DNA of 64,000 bases from Diplolepis rosae (GCA_030998225.1 JAPYXD010000555.1:8060001-8124000); one strand, 5' to 3'. Shown: positions 22,686 to 35,003, numbered from the stretch's first letter. Translations and numbers: made by a program. Notes: generated by a model from the letters alone, not told the origin.

Positions 22686-23477
22686 GTAAAAAATAATTTT
22701 CTCTATGTTCGAGTGACAAATTCACTTTGTTAAATGATAAATATAGATCAAGGTATATTATACAAGGATTAAAAATATCAGTTTCAGGTGTTGAGTAGAA
22801 GATTTTCTTGAGAAGCTTTATTCGGCTTAGATTTAAAGGATCAAAGTCAATCTAAAGAAAATCCTTTTAATAATTTCACGCCTCCAGGTAATCCGACTGG
22901 AAAAAAAGGTCCTTTAAGTGTGTAGGGATTTATGTCCTTTCAGTTTCTTTTCAAAAGTTATATTCTTCTAACACACACACTTAGAAAAGTGTTTTGTTTG
23001 AGAAACATTTTAACTTTACAATGTTGTTAAACAAGATCAAAATAAAAATTGTATTAATTTAATAAAATTCAGTAAAACAAATATTTATCTTTGGCTCGAA
23101 TAGTTTGCTCGCTACAAAGTCTTGGGAGAGTAAACTTGTTAATCTTTTAATCAAATTCTTGGTTCTTTCAACCAAACGTAATTTTTATATTTATTTAATG
23201 ATCATGACCAACATAGTAATCAATTTTGCAGCCTTTAAGAGGCTATTTACAAGCGAATACCCATGACTGATTTGATATCATTATCTGCCAAACTTCTTGC
23301 TTTTTTTTATGAAAAAATAAGGTAAAAAGGTCTTACTAAAATTCTTATATTGCTTTTCCTTTTCGTTTATTCTTTGATTTTATCAAGCAACCTCCTTAAT
23401 GACGATAAGAACCAGGAACAATTTCAGAAATGAAAATGTGTTTTAACCAAAACTTTTGTTCCAAGCAAATTATTATG
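22686..23477. other. No gene recognised
   Basis: AT-rich sequence. No convincing ORF or paired repeat. Confidence 0.45.
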
Positions 23478-23479
23478 TA

Positions 23480-23750
23480 CTCTCTAAATTTGAATCAGTC
23501 AAAATATATTGATTATCAGTGAAATTTGACTGATTCAAATAGTTAAAAAGAGTTTACTGTAAATCAGTCAAATTTCACTGATTATTTCAGTGAAAATTGA
23601 CTGATTCATCAGTAAAAAATATTTTTTCACTGATGAATCAGTGAAAATTAACTGATTTAACAGTGAAAAATATTTTTTCACTGATGAATCAGTGAAAAGG
23701 CAAATCACTGATTCAATCAGTGAAAATTTGACTGATTTAGATTTAGAGAA
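23480..23750. mobile_element. CTCTCTAAA-family MITE
   Basis: TA at 23478-23479 and 23751-23752. It starts CTCTCTAAATTTGAATCAG and ends TTTAGATTTAGAGAA. Slightly longer than copy 1 because it has an extra TGATTTAACAGTGAAAAATA dyad unit. Confidence 0.9.
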
Positions 23751-23752
23751 TA

Positions 23753-24694
23753 TATAAATTTAATGATTTTGTAGATTTAAACAAAAATTTTCTTTCAAGC
23801 AATCAATATTTTGTTCATATAACCAAAATTCGTTTCAATTAACTTAATAATTTCTTATATTAGTATGAAAAAGTCGGTTGAATCAAACAAATATTTTTTC
23901 TTAGAATATTAATAAACGTTTATTATTGATTGAATTATTCTTTTGATCGATAATATTTGAATTTTGAATATGGAGCCAGTTACGAATAATGATGTTTAAG
24001 TTTAAGTTTCAGATAGGATTTTATTCCGCACTATTCTGTTCTATTTCGCGCCAATTCGAAAATGAATCCGAACTAATTGTTTAATCCATCCTTATCGGGG
24101 AATTCAATTAGATTGTTCCAACTTCAAATTAGGTAGGATTGAGTTATGTTTGAAAACTTCAATTGGATTCATTCGGAATGAGTCGAATTGATTTTCAACC
24201 GATTTTAATCGAGCGAAATTCGTCATGTTAAGTGACAGTAGCGCTGCGGCGCGTATATTTAATGAAATAAATCTGCTCCCGGTATAAACTTTTCAAACTG
24301 TCAACTGCTGATGTTTGTTTAACATATGATGTACCTATATTAATAAATAATAAATGCAAATATCGGAATGGGCTTTTTACTCAATGTAAGTGAATTATTA
24401 AATTATGCAGGAGAGGATAGTAGAAAATTTATTGAAGGAGAAAATATTGTGAATTCCATTCATTTAATGTATTGAGGTATAAAAAATGAATGTGATGAAG
24501 AAACAACTTAAATTCTTTTATGTGTGAAATCGAGTGACTTATTTGGTTCACCACATGAAATTAAAGTGATTATCACTAAAAATACAGATGAACACTGAAA
24601 GACTTTTCGTTAGAATAAATTGTAAAAGTGAATCATATTTTAGTATAATATCGTTTCAAAGTGAGGCAAGCAGGGTTTACGTATCAGAAATTAA
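23753..24694. other. No gene; one arm of a distant inverted repeat
   Basis: 24218-24250 (AATTCGTCATGTTAAGTGAC, AGTAGCGCTGCG) recurs inverted at 26030-26058. The sequence between and outside is not palindromic, so these may be end fragments of an old ~1.85 kb element. No ORF is supported. Confidence 0.35.
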
Positions 24695-24907
24695 TATAGT
24701 GGTTTTCAAGGGGCAAAGTTGATATTTTCGTTTGTATAAATGGAATATATGTTTTACTATCTGTTATAAAACCGACGAGAATTTGAAATTCACTATATTA
24801 AAGTTTCGAAGTGAATTTAAAGTGGTGTTAATACATTTTATTCGAAAGACTGAAAGAATCTTTTCAAATTTTCAAACAAAGAATATGGGAATCTGAAAAC
24901 CACTATA
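24695..24907. mobile_element. TATAGTGGTTTTC palindromic MITE
   Basis: About 213 bp with inverted ends ATATAGTGGTTTTCA and TGAAAACCACTATAT. A piece of its left end (GGTTTTCAAACGGCAAAGTT to TTTCGTTTGAATAAATGGAA) recurs at 46801-46845. The ends suggest a TA duplication, but the exact boundary is ambiguous. Confidence 0.6.
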
Positions 24908-25136
24908 TGAAAAATCACTCACTCCACCAAAAGGTTTGACCTTTAGAAGTGACGGCTTCAGAAAAGAAATTCTTGTGTCTTTTTCTGATGCGACATTCTG
25001 AAACACATACACAATAGTACATTGTGCAACTAGGGAAAAAAAATTTATTTTGCGAGTGTGAAGTTTGGTGCCCGAACAAAGCGAGGGTAACAACCACACG
25101 AGTAAAATAAATGTTTTTCCCGTGTTGCACACGATT

Positions 25137-25221
25137 TTTTTTCTACTAGCGGGTCAGAAAGTGGATTTGTTTGCCCCGCACGGGGCAATAAAGTCCACTT
25201 TATGGCCCGCTAGTAGAAAAA
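25137..25221. repeat. CTACTAGCGGG hairpin
   Basis: TTTCTACTAGCGGGTCAGAA and AGTGGATTT are inverted at 25188-25219 as AGTCCACTTTATGGCCCGC and TAGTAGAAAA. The top is a second small stem, GCCCCGCACGGGGC. It is compact, GC-richer than its surroundings, and seen only once in the window. Confidence 0.75.
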
Positions 25222-25237
25222 TATTATTATCATACCT

Positions 25238-25447
25238 TATTTATGTTCATATATTTAAGTACACAATGTTACACTATTTATATTCGCATACGCTTGAAAT
25301 TAAATTTCAGAATCGCCTTTGGGTTCGAACCCCCTAACTAACTCTACCTATATCTACATTAACTAAACGCATTCCTAACGTCTAAAGCCTCTCGGCTATT
25401 CTCGCTTGCCATATTCTGAAATAAATGTCGCTTATAAGCCACTACTG
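25238..25447 (-). mobile_element. tRNA-derived SINE, copy 1
   Basis: Minus strand: A box TAGCCGAGAGG (complement of 25388-25398), then B box GGTTCGAACCC (complement of 25321-25331), about 57 bp apart. This is the arrangement of a type II (Leu/Ser-like) tRNA with a long variable arm. A body ending in ...AACATAAATAA follows. The same element is at 46940-47162 and a diverged relative at 63500-63718. It is not a functional tRNA: there is no anticodon stem that I can fold convincingly. Confidence 0.7.
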
Positions 25448-26271
25448 AGTTGGGGGTTGGGCAGACTTGGATTCGAGTCTACGAAGCTATTCGGATAACG
25501 TCGGAAGTACTCGGACGACATTCTGAAACAAATTATATGAAAAACCGAGAATGAATGTTTTGATTTTTGCTGCACGTCGTGAGGTTTCTGGCAAGTTCAT
25601 ATTCATGATATGAATTTCTCAAACATGCTTTCCAAAATCTGATACTCATTATTCATCTTATTCAAATTATTTTTAGACAACTTAGTAATTATAATATCAT
25701 TTTCTCGTACTTTCAATTTCTCGAATAGAGATTTATAATATTTAGTATTTAAAATACTACTTTATCTTCTTCATATATTAAAGACCGTTATGACTATATC
25801 AAACTTCGATGTCATAATCTGAATAAGTATAATAAAGCCTCGGCTTTCCCCATTTTGGAACGATATTATACTAAATTTTGGTTCATCTTTATCATTTACT
25901 CTAACGAAAAGTCTCTCAGTGATTATAAAAAAATAGACTATGAGTTTTAATAGCACAAATTTAATTTAACTTTTTAAACAAACTGAACGACTTTTGTCGG
26001 GATTCGATTTAGTTTCTAAAATTTCTACGTCGCAACGCTACTGTCACTTCACATGACGAATTCAAATCTTTTTTCAGATTGTCTCGGATGGGCGTAGAAT
26101 AAAATCCTATCCGAAACTTGTACCAAAGCAGAGACCTTTAAAACTTTATGAAACTGAGTTTTAACTAGACCAAAGAATTTTTTCAAATTTGATCTACCAC
26201 ATTCAATTAGCTGTTTTGAATTGAACAATTTCAAAATTCTGAAGGGGGTTCCATGCTTCTCATTCATTGAA
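25448..26271. other. No gene recognised
   Basis: Contains the second arm of the AATTCGTCATG inverted repeat (26030-26058). ORFs at 25771-25956 and 26049-26297 (minus) have no support. Confidence 0.4.
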
Positions 26272-26275
26272 TTAA

Positions 26276-27924
26276 GGGGATCCGCCAACATTAACATTTT
26301 TATTTTTCGAGTTTAGACCTTCCATATAATTTTTTTATGTTTAGTACCGTTAATAAGAAAAGTTTTGAGCGCTTTTAAAAATTCCAGCACCTATATGTAT
26401 TATAAAACTAAAAATGTTAAGTTTATTGGCCATTTTTTTGGAATTGTTTGACTTTGAATAACTTTTTCATTTTATAACCAATTGTCATGATTCTTTTTTT
26501 TACTTTGTACCTTACAATGTGTATCAACTTTTTGGATATGATAAATAAGGTAACATGACTGAAAAAAATGGCACAAATAAAATAAAATAAAAAATTTATT
26601 ATACTTGTGCAAAGCTACAACTCTCGAGATCAATTTCAGACTTTCATGAATTTGATATCTGCTATAGATCTTCCACTGTCAAGTGACAACCATGATTGGT
26701 GGAATATTCATCCCCTCACCTTTTCGAGTTTTGCGATTTTGAGCTGCTGTAAGACTACCTTGGATGGGTATAGAAGTTAAAAAAGATACTTGCAACAAGG
26801 TTGCAACTTTCGAGATCAATCTGGGACTTTCCTAAAGTCGATATCTGCTATTGATCCTCCACAGCCAGGTTAAAGCCATCATTGGTGGGACCAGCTTGGA
26901 TGAGTATAGAAGTTCAGAAAGGTACTTGCAAGAAAGCTACAACTCTCAAGGTCAATCTGAGACTTTCCTAAATTCGAGATATGCTATAGATCTTCCACAG
27001 TTAGGTTACAACCATATTGGTGGAATATTCATTCCCCCACCTTTTCGAGTTTCGCGACTTTAAGCTGCTGTGAGACCACCTTGGATGAGTATAGAAGTTC
27101 AGAAAGGTACTTGCAAGAAAGCTACAACTCTCGAGGTCAATCTGAGACTTTCCTAAATTCGAGATTTGCTATAGATCCTCCACAGCCAATTTACAATCAT
27201 CAGTGTTGGAATATTCATCCCCCCTCTTTTTCGAGTTTCGCGACTTTAAGCTGCTGTGAGACCACCTTGGATGAGTATAGAAGATCAGAAAGGTACTTGC
27301 AAGAAAGCTACAACTCTCAAGGTCAATCTGAGACTTTGCTAAATTCGAGATATGCGATAGATCTTCCACAGTTAGGTTACAATCATCATTGGTGGAATAT
27401 TCATTCCCCCACCTTTTCGAGTTTCGCGACTTTAAGCTGCTGTGAGACCACCTTGGATGAGTATAGAAGTTCAGAAAGGTACTTGCAAGAAAGCTACAAC
27501 TCTCGAGGTCAATCTGTGACTTTCCTAAATTCGAGATATGATATAGATCTTCCACAGTTAGGTTACAACCATCATTGGTGGGATATTCATCCCCCCACCT
27601 TTTCGAGTTTTGAGACTTTGAGCTGCTGTAAGACTACCATGGATGGGTGCAGGAGTTCGGAAAGGTACTTGCAACAAGGTTGCAACTTTCGAGATCAATC
27701 CGGGACTTTCCTAAAGTCGATATCTGCTATAGATCCTCAACAGCCAGGTTACAAACATCATTGGTGGGATATTTATCCCCCCTCCTTTTCGAGATTTTTG
27801 ACTTTAAGCTGCTGCAAGACTACCTTGGATGGGTGTAAGAGTTCAGAAAGGTACTTGCAACAAAGCTACAACTCTCGAGATCAATCTGGGACTTTCCTGG
27901 ATTCTGTATCTACTATAGATCCCC
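26276..27924. mobile_element. GGGGATCC-family TTAA element housing a tandem array
   Basis: TTAA at 26272-26275 followed by GGGGATCCGCCAACATTAAC and about 320 bp of normal family left arm, up to the GACTGAAAAAAATGGC region. From about 26580 the family sequence is replaced by the 186-bp tandem array. The segment closes with AGATCCCC and TTAA (27925-27928). The right arm of the family is missing, so the array has expanded inside or replaced it. Confidence 0.65.
26580..27924. repeat. 186-bp tandem array, about seven units
   Basis: The anchor GATGAGTATAGAAG or GATGGGTGTAAGAG occurs at 26763, 26899, 27084, 27270, 27456, 27642 and 27828. The last five intervals are 185, 186, 186, 186 and 186 bp; the interval 26763-26899 is shortened by ~50 bp. 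Because 186 is 62 codons, one + frame stays open through five units, and a minus frame is open as well. There is no ATG at the start and a 1 bp deletion near 27013 shifts the frame of the third unit. I judge it a minisatellite rather than a gene. Confidence 0.9.
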
Positions 27925-28051
27925 TTAAGGTAATAAATCAATCGCACCACGTGACTGAATAATAGTTTATATTCATTCAAGACAACGTTTTTCGTACACA
28001 AAATATCTTTCTGGAAGTTTTGGAGATATGATTATAAGGAACAAATATCTG

Positions 28052-28278
28052 GTTTGTTATAAATTTCTGTATTAAATTTTCATTACATGTAATGGAAGTT
28101 TTTTTCACTAACGTATATTACATTTAATAATAAATAATAAATAAATACTTTCATCTTAAAAAATACAAACTTTTATTCGAATTTTAATACACGGGTATAT
28201 ATATTTTAATAAAGTTTGTTAATTTTAATTCACCATTTGTATATCAATGTATTAAAATTAATAAGGTTTTTAAAAGTG
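28052..28278 (+). mobile_element. CACTGTTAG-family MITE, decayed copy
   Basis: ATAAATTTCTGTATTAAATT to AATAAGGTTTTTAAAAGTG follows 43195-43488 with an internal loss of the segment around the ATGAATGTATATT motif. It lies 127 bp after the tandem array. Confidence 0.7.
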
Positions 28279-28892
28279 TAATTTATTCACATGGTCACGA
28301 TGATTAATGTCCTTAATTATTTTTTAGACAATATAATAAATGTTTGACCTCCTTTTCTATAGGTACAGAAGCCATTATTTGTATTTTCTCTGTAATCATT
28401 TAATTTAGAGTTGACACACATAAATTGAGTCGTTTAACTCACTGACCTTTCCAGAGATACATGATGCATGATAGAATAACTAAATAACCTTTCGCTTTAC
28501 AACGTATCTTTTTCTCTGCATGTTTTTAGTTCCGGTTTTCTCTCACGGAATCCGAACTTTTTCCTAGAAAATGTGAATCTCCCTTTGTGCAGGGCATTCT
28601 CCATTATTGAAAACCGATAGCTATGAATGTACGAGCGTCTGATATATTTTTTTAATAATTTTTCATTGTATTTGAAAAAACAGAAAGAAAAAGCAAGAGT
28701 ACTGTTATACGTTATGCTTTTTAAAGGCTCCTACCAGGAAAAATAAATACTATTCACACAAAGGGCTCTTGTAAAAAAGAGTTGCTTTTCGACAAAGAGT
28801 TTTGTCTAGTCAGGATTTCTCACCCTGGTAGAAAAATCTCTGTTAAAATTATTACACAAGTTTCTGCTACATTATTTGAAACAAAAATTAAA
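28279..28892. other. No gene recognised
   Basis: AT-rich sequence with no supported feature. Confidence 0.45.
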
Positions 28893-29126
28893 CCCTGAAA
28901 GAAATTTCTTTGATTCAAAGAATCATTTCTTTAATATATGGTAGAAAAAAATTTTTTTGTTGATTCAAAGAAATTAGCTTTCATCTAAACCAACTAGATT
29001 TATTAACAATAAAGAAAGTTTTTTTGAATCAACAAAACTTTTTTTAATTTAGTCATTTTTTTACCATATATTATTTATAGAAAGTTTCTTTTCTTTTTCT
29101 TCGCATCAAAGAAACTTTTCTGTGGA
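28893..29126. mobile_element. CTTTGATTC-family MITE
   Basis: Starts CCCTGAAAGAAATTTCTTTG and ends AAAGAAACTTTTCTGTGG. Inner dyads TTGATTCAAAGAAA and TTTTTTTGAATCAACAAAAC are as in 40215-40447. Exact termini are uncertain because the flanking TA is not clear. Confidence 0.6.
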
Positions 29127-29770
29127 TTTACTGACAATTTCATTTTTAATTTTTTTAAAGAGGAATTCCCTGTTTTTTCAACAAGCGGGTAACATGAATT
29201 TATTATATGTATTAAATTTAATATACACAGTATTACTCTTCGTTCGAAACTGAGAAAATTAAATAAATTATTCCTTACGTTTTTTCCAGTACTGTATTTG
29301 AATCTGAAAAATATTTTTTGAAAATAATTTCTTTAATTAAAAAAAGGCTAAAAACGTGCTAACTTGAAATCAAATAAATTTATATTTGTTTCTTTGATAC
29401 GGGCAATGAAAAGTTATTTGATTGAAATTTCTTGATTGTTTTATTTTCTTTGAATTAAATAAATAAATGTCTGCACAGTCGCATAGTACATACATAATAT
29501 GACTCACTGAAATATTTTCATTAATTTATAGAAAAAATTGTCTTTGTTCGAAACTAAGAAAATTAAATAAATTATCCCTTAAGTTTTTTCCAGTACTGTA
29601 TTTGAATCCGAAAAATATTTTTTGAAAATAATTTCTTGAATTTAAAAAAGGCTAAAACGTGATAACTTGAAATCAAATAAATTTATATTTCTTTTGAAGG
29701 CTTTTTAATTCGAATTGAAGTTAAAAAATGATTTCTTGAATTTAAAGAAAACTTTTTTCTGGGTCTAATG
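29127..29770. repeat. CTTTGATTC-related decayed cluster
   Basis: Two near-direct copies of TTTTTTCCAGTACTGTATTTG with AAAATATTTTTTGAAAATAATTTC lie at about 29280-29335 and 29583-29637, each followed by AAAAAGGCTAAAA and AACTTGAAATCAAATAAATT. The end at 29750-29765 (AACTTTTTTCTGGGTCTA) is a family terminus. Similar text recurs at 31290-31430. Confidence 0.6.
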
Positions 29771-30512
29771 GCGATTTCATATACTTCTTACCAAAATTAA
29801 TGTGCAGATTTAAAATGAAATTTGAAAAATTACCAACAATAAGTAGAAAATGCAAAAATTTGATGTTTCAAATTTGTGATTTTCATATTTGGTATTAATT
29901 AATGTTATGCGTCATATTTAGAGGTATACGTAGAATGCGGTTGCATAGTTTGCGTCTTGTGCAGGTTGTTCCTATCCCCAGCTGCTATGACTGGTTCATA
30001 TCCAATGTGCACGTAAATACATTACTTGAGAGAATGCATGTTAAACCTGATATGTCTCGTAAGTTAGGTTAAACTCTATAAGCACAGGTGTGATGAATGA
30101 CTGTATCAGGCGCTCTGTTACTGGTTTAAACATCAACTCTCCTGAAGCATCCTGTACAGTCTAAAGTTATCTATACATTCTGTATTTATCTACCCACACA
30201 TAATCAAATTAATCTTGATTAGGTTAAGTAAAGTTCACCTGCCAGTAATAATAAACCAACGGAAATAATAGCACCCTCACTAACTTTCTTAGTTTAAAAT
30301 TTAGCTAAGCGTCTCGCTTATTAAATTGTTCCCTTTATAATATTTTCTTTTGGGTATATTCCTCTGGTGCAAGTTACGGAGTTAAAAAATTTCTGTCCAT
30401 TTCATTTCGCGTTATTCTAACGAGAAATCAATCCGACATTCGAGAAAATTCTTTCCGGATTAATTCGCCTCAAGCCTAAGTCAGGAGAATAAAATAAAAA
30501 CTACGCATTCTA
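29771..30512. other. No gene recognised
   Basis: The segment around 29930-30130 is a little GC-richer (GTGCAGGTTGTTCCTATCCCC) and not repeated here. No ORF. Confidence 0.4.
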
Positions 30513-30686
30513 TACACAGAAAAAAGTTTCTTTGATTGAAACAAAATTTGTGCATTGCTATACGCTCAAAGAAAAGTTTCTTTGATTTGAAGACATTTTT
30601 TGATTACCTTTTTGCCTTTGAATTAAGGGGTTGTCTGGTGTAGAGGGCTGAAAAGGAGAGTGATTTTGTAGGATATTTTAAAAAAT

Positions 30687-31269
30687 AAGGTAAGAATATA
30701 TCTTATCGACACTTAAGGATTTATTTGTCCACTTATATTGTACACAAAAAATTTTTGCAGAGCAACAAAGATTGGTGTTATAAGGGCAGATGTTCAACCA
30801 TCTCTGCTTGGAGAAGCAAAACGGCGGGAATGATAATTTTTGAAAAAATGATTTGAAACCAAAAAACCAAAACTATTTTTAATGATTATACTAGTAGTTA
30901 CTAGGTAAACCACCGAAAACTAAAAAAACAATTTTTTTTTACTATTTTATTTAATAAAAAAAGACGTAATTTTAGGACTGAAAATGACATTTACCTCTTT
31001 TTGTCTACGAGTTTTAAAAATGACAATTTTTTTTACTTTTCGGCGATTCACCTAGTAACTACAGTATAATCTTTAAAAATATTTTTGTTTTCAGACCAAT
31101 TTTTCGAAAATTATCATTCCTGCCGTTGTGATTCTCGAAGCGGAGATGGTTGAACATCTGCCCTTAAAACACCAATCTTTGTTGCTCTGCGGATCGCAAA
31201 AATTTTTTTGTGGATGATATAAGTGGACAAATAAATCCTTAATTGTCGATAAGATTCATTACTGCCTTG
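30687..31269. mobile_element. Long inverted repeat, nested
   Basis: The arms are about 240 bp each: AATATATCTTATCGACACTT, CACTTATATTGTACACAAAA and GGGCAGATGTTCAACCATCTC return inverted from 31108 to 31262. The spacer is about 100 bp. The segment in front (30627 on) begins GGGGTTGTCTGGTGTAGAGG after TTAA (30623-30626) and may be its true left end; a matching right end is missing. Confidence 0.7.
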
Positions 31270-31489
31270 TAAATTAAATTAAATAAATTATTTCTTATGT
31301 TTTTGCCAGTACTATATTAAAATCAACAAAGTATTTTTTAAATCAAATAAATAATGTTAAAAAAATTCTTTTATTTAAAATAGGCTGAAAACGTGATTAA
31401 TTAAAGTCAAATAAATTTATATTTGTCCTAAAGGTGTTTTTACTTCGAATTAAAGAAACGAAGTTGTAAAAACAATTTCTTAAATTTAA

Positions 31490-31701
31490 AGGGATCCGCC
31501 ATCTTTAATATTTTTATTTTTTGAGTTTAGACCTTCCAAATAATTTTTTTAAATGTTTAGAACCTTTATTTAGAAAAGTTTTGGAGTTTCTAGAAAATTC
31601 CAGCACCTTCATGTATTTTTAAACTAAAAATTTTGAGTTTAACATAAAAAAAAAATTATATTTAGGGTCTAAACTCAAAAAATAGAAATAAACATATCCC
31701 C
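31490..31701. mobile_element. GGGGATCC-family, internally deleted copy
   Basis: A 212 bp element between TTAA at 31486-31489 and 31702-31705. The left arm GGGATCCGCCATCTTTAATA joins after about 150 bp to a short right arm TTTAGGGTCTAAACTC and ends ATATCCCC. The long middle of the family has been lost. Confidence 0.8.
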
Positions 31702-31727
31702 TTAAATAAAACTTTTTTCTGGGTGTA

Positions 31728-32064
31728 CGCGTTACTAAATATATTTTACAAATGGTATATTGTTTATGATATATGATAGGAAATATTAATTATTAACTGT
31801 ATTGTGTAGGTTACAATACAGATAGTAAACTTGCAAGTACATCGTGTTGTAATGATTAACATTTGTATTGTAACTACTATAATACAGGTCCCAACCTAGG
31901 CAATATTTTCTTCTTAGAACAGGGATAAAAATCTTGCATATCTTAAGGCTAAATTTTTAAATAACGGAAATTTTAAACTATTTTCTCCTTTCTTGTATGG
32001 ATTACCATGTAAAGTAAAAGTTTGGTATGTGGTGAAATTTTGTGTGGTAAGAATTGATATTATG
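31728..32064. other. No gene recognised
   Basis: AT-rich sequence, no supported feature. Confidence 0.45.
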
Positions 32065-32975
32065 CACGAAGAAAAATAGTTGAAGTAATTTTACTCAACT
32101 TCCGATCAAATTTGGGACATATGGACAATTCGGAAGTTATTCAGTATCACTGTAATTATTTGTGATATATTAAATGCTCAAGAATGAATCAAAGTTGAGT
32201 AAAATTCAGAAATGTAGGGTGAAGTATGAAAGCGCGTGCATTAAAGATTTCTAAAAATATATATTATTACTCGTAGTATAATTATAAAAAACAAATCTTT
32301 TATTCAATCACAAAAATAGTAGAGCTAAATCCAAAATAGTGGATTCCACTTATAATGTTATGATTTTAAAAATTCATCCTACTGCAGTCGTGTTTGATCG
32401 TGTTTTGTCTGTTCGTCACGAAGCTTTTGTAGATGATCCACAGTGTTAACCACTATTTGTTTTAATGATTATCCACTAGTTTATATAAATTATTTAAAAG
32501 TTTCACATAATCTAATTATATAGATTCTGTAAGTTTAATAAATTCTTGATTCATAATTTTTTCTTAATTCATTTATAATTACTTTTTTATTTTTCACTTA
32601 AGTTTTATAAATTTGAAAAATCTACACAGGATTCAGATTTCATATAAATTTCTTAGGCACAATAATAATTTGGAAGTCGCAATTGTAAAATCCATATTTT
32701 GAAAATATACAACACAGTAAATAAAAGAACCTTCTTTTAAATATTTTCACAGAAGATACTTTTTGATAATAATGTAATTTTTTAATATACATTTCAAACT
32801 TTAGTTTTGTTAAACTTCAAACGTAGTTATGATAAAAATATGTACTAAATATTAATTAATAATTATATTATATACATCAACAATCATAATTATAATAATT
32901 AATCAATTACATTAATTTAAAAAAATATTTTATGAATAATTTATAAAAAAAAGTTGATTTATTTTTACTTGAGTA

Positions 32976-33247
32976 CTCTCTAAATATGAATCATTCAAAA
33001 TCTACTGATTGTCAGTGAAATTTGACTGATTCAAATAGCTAAAAAGAAGTTACTGTAAATCAGTCAAATTCCACTGATTGATTCAGTAAAAATTAACTGA
33101 TTTAACAGTGAAAACATTTTTCGCACTAATTCAATCAGTGATAATCAACTGATTTAACAGTGAAATATATTTTTTCACTGGTGAATCAGTGAAAAGGTAA
33201 ATCACTGATTCAATCTGTGAAAATTTGACTGATTCAGATTTAGAGAG
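32976..33247. mobile_element. CTCTCTAAA-family MITE
   Basis: TA at 32974-32975 and 33248-33249. It starts CTCTCTAAATATGAATC and ends CAGATTTAGAGAG. The dyads are as in the other copies; nested in the 3 kb element. Confidence 0.9.
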
Positions 33248-33796
33248 TAAGGCTCAAAAACTCTAGTCACGACACTTTCTCTCACAAGCTCTGAATAACT
33301 ATGTTTATATTTCTGAAGTTGTATATTTAAGTCTATTTGTGATAGAAAATATGATTGGCTGCGACTGAATGATGTGAATGCAATGCACTTACAGTTCTGA
33401 ACTTTCATTGAACAATGAAAAATATTTTTTTTGAAAAGTAAGTGAATAGTTTTTGCTTTAGTAAATTAAAAAGTAGTGTATATTTTATGACAGATTGTAT
33501 ATTTGTAGGACCATATATATAAACATAATCATTAATTTGGTTTTGAAAGAAAAAAAATTGTCATCGTTCAATGAACGTTCAGAAATGTGAATTACACGTG
33601 AATGCATTTGTATGCTGTTTATGTATGTATGTATCAGATCACTAATGGCAGTTTCGAGGTAAGAATTTTGTTATTTAAAAGAACCATAACGACGTTTTTC
33701 TCAACTCCTTACTATTTACTAGGTAACGCTTATTGTTATTAACTTTGGGTGAATTAGGTATTTATCAAATTCGTTTTACTCGACTAGGATGTAATA

Positions 33797-35003
33797 CACT
33801 CTAAAAACGGAATATTGACTGTCGAACAATTCCGTTCACTATGAATGGATTTTCTGCTCAAAATTGGCATAAGAGGAAACCCTCTAACAGTTGAAGTATT
33901 TTCGTTTCAAGTGCTATCATTTTATTGCCAAAGTTTTTCCTTTGGTCTGGAAATAAAATCCTTTGTCGTGTGAAGGAAGTATAATTTCGATGTTAAAAGA
34001 AAACAAATTCTATGATATAAGCTATAAGAAATATACACAAACCAAACTTTGACAAATCCCAATATTCAATCGATTATTTTCAATAATATAATAACGACGC
34101 GTCTTAGATTTCAGCTTAAAGAAATTTTAAGATATAACTTTGCTTACATTACAAATTTTCCAATACGTGTAAAATTGAAAGTCCATAATCTATTAAATAT
34201 ATAATGTTGAAAAAGTGTTACAAAATTATTTTTAAACTTTGTTGCATTTTAAATTTCACAATAAATTCTATAGTAAACATTTTACTAATAATTTCGAATC
34301 AAAATATTTTTTACAAATAAAAAACAACTGTATATTTCATAAAATGAATAAATTGTATAAAAAATTATACATATGAAGGCCTCGATGCAATAAGGGCCTT
34401 AACGCTCGAAACAGCTTGAAAGTCAGGTCCCGATTACACAAATGAACAAAGTACAGGAAATGATTTCAAAAAAATACCATCAGATTCCTTACCCTACAAT
34501 GCTTTTATTGACATTCTTGGGAATATCTTTGAATTATCATCAGAAGCAATGAAAAGTAAGGTTATGCGGATCAAAATTGTTTGTTTTGGTATACGTACCT
34601 TTCAAAATTTCTACGTCGCACTCTGGGATTCCTAATAATTTTTAGAAATCCATTATTTGATTTCTTTAATTGATTTTGATCATAAATAAATATATTCTTC
34701 GTAGTTGGCACCGTACTGACAAAATATCTGTGAACAGATTAGCACCAGACGATGTACACTAACTAATGCGCAGGCGCACTTCGTCTCCTAATCTAGAAAT
34801 GCAATCCTTACATAATTAGAGGATTTCTTTTCAGAGTAGAAAAAAATCGTTCATTGCTAAAAATATTTTCTTTTTGCATCTCACAGATGAGTTTTGTAAC
34901 AGGAAAAAGATTCTGTTGGTAGACAAAAGGAATATGCTTAATTTCAATGAATGCATTCTAAAAAGAACGTAATTTCACTATGGATAGACTTTTTTTTAGA
35001 GTG
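33797..35003. mobile_element. Candidate CACTCTAAAAA-ended element
   Basis: TA at 33795-33796 and 35004-35005, with ends CACTCTAAAAACGG and the inverted TTTTTTTTAGAGTG; TTCACTATGAATGGA and TTCACTATGGATAG lie just inside. The inverted identity is only about 12 bp, so this is tentative. No ORF. Confidence 0.4.

Larger units (their letters stand above)
30515..31725. mobile_element. CTTTGATTC-family composite element
   Basis: TA at 30513-30514 and 31726-31727. The ends are CACAGAAAAAAGTTTCTTTG and AACTTTTTTCTGGGTG. Two other elements sit inside: a long inverted repeat (30687-31269) and a short GGGATCC element (31490-31701). Without them the element would be about 400 bp. Confidence 0.7.

Noticed and set aside
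24872..25337. Overlapping ORFs on both strands around 24.9-25.3 kb
   Set aside because: They run across a MITE end, the CTACTAGCGGG hairpin and a SINE, and have no family resemblance.
24218..26058. 1.85-kb transposon bounded by AATTCGTCATG inverted repeats
   Set aside because: The matching segments are only ~30 bp with no terminal target duplication, and unrelated elements fill the space between. Listed only as a trace.
27081..27962. 293-codon ORF of 62-residue repeats as a novel repeat protein
   Set aside because: It follows automatically from a 186-bp tandem repeat without stops. It begins with TTG rather than ATG, the minus strand is also open, most unit-to-unit differences change residues, and earlier units are frame-broken.
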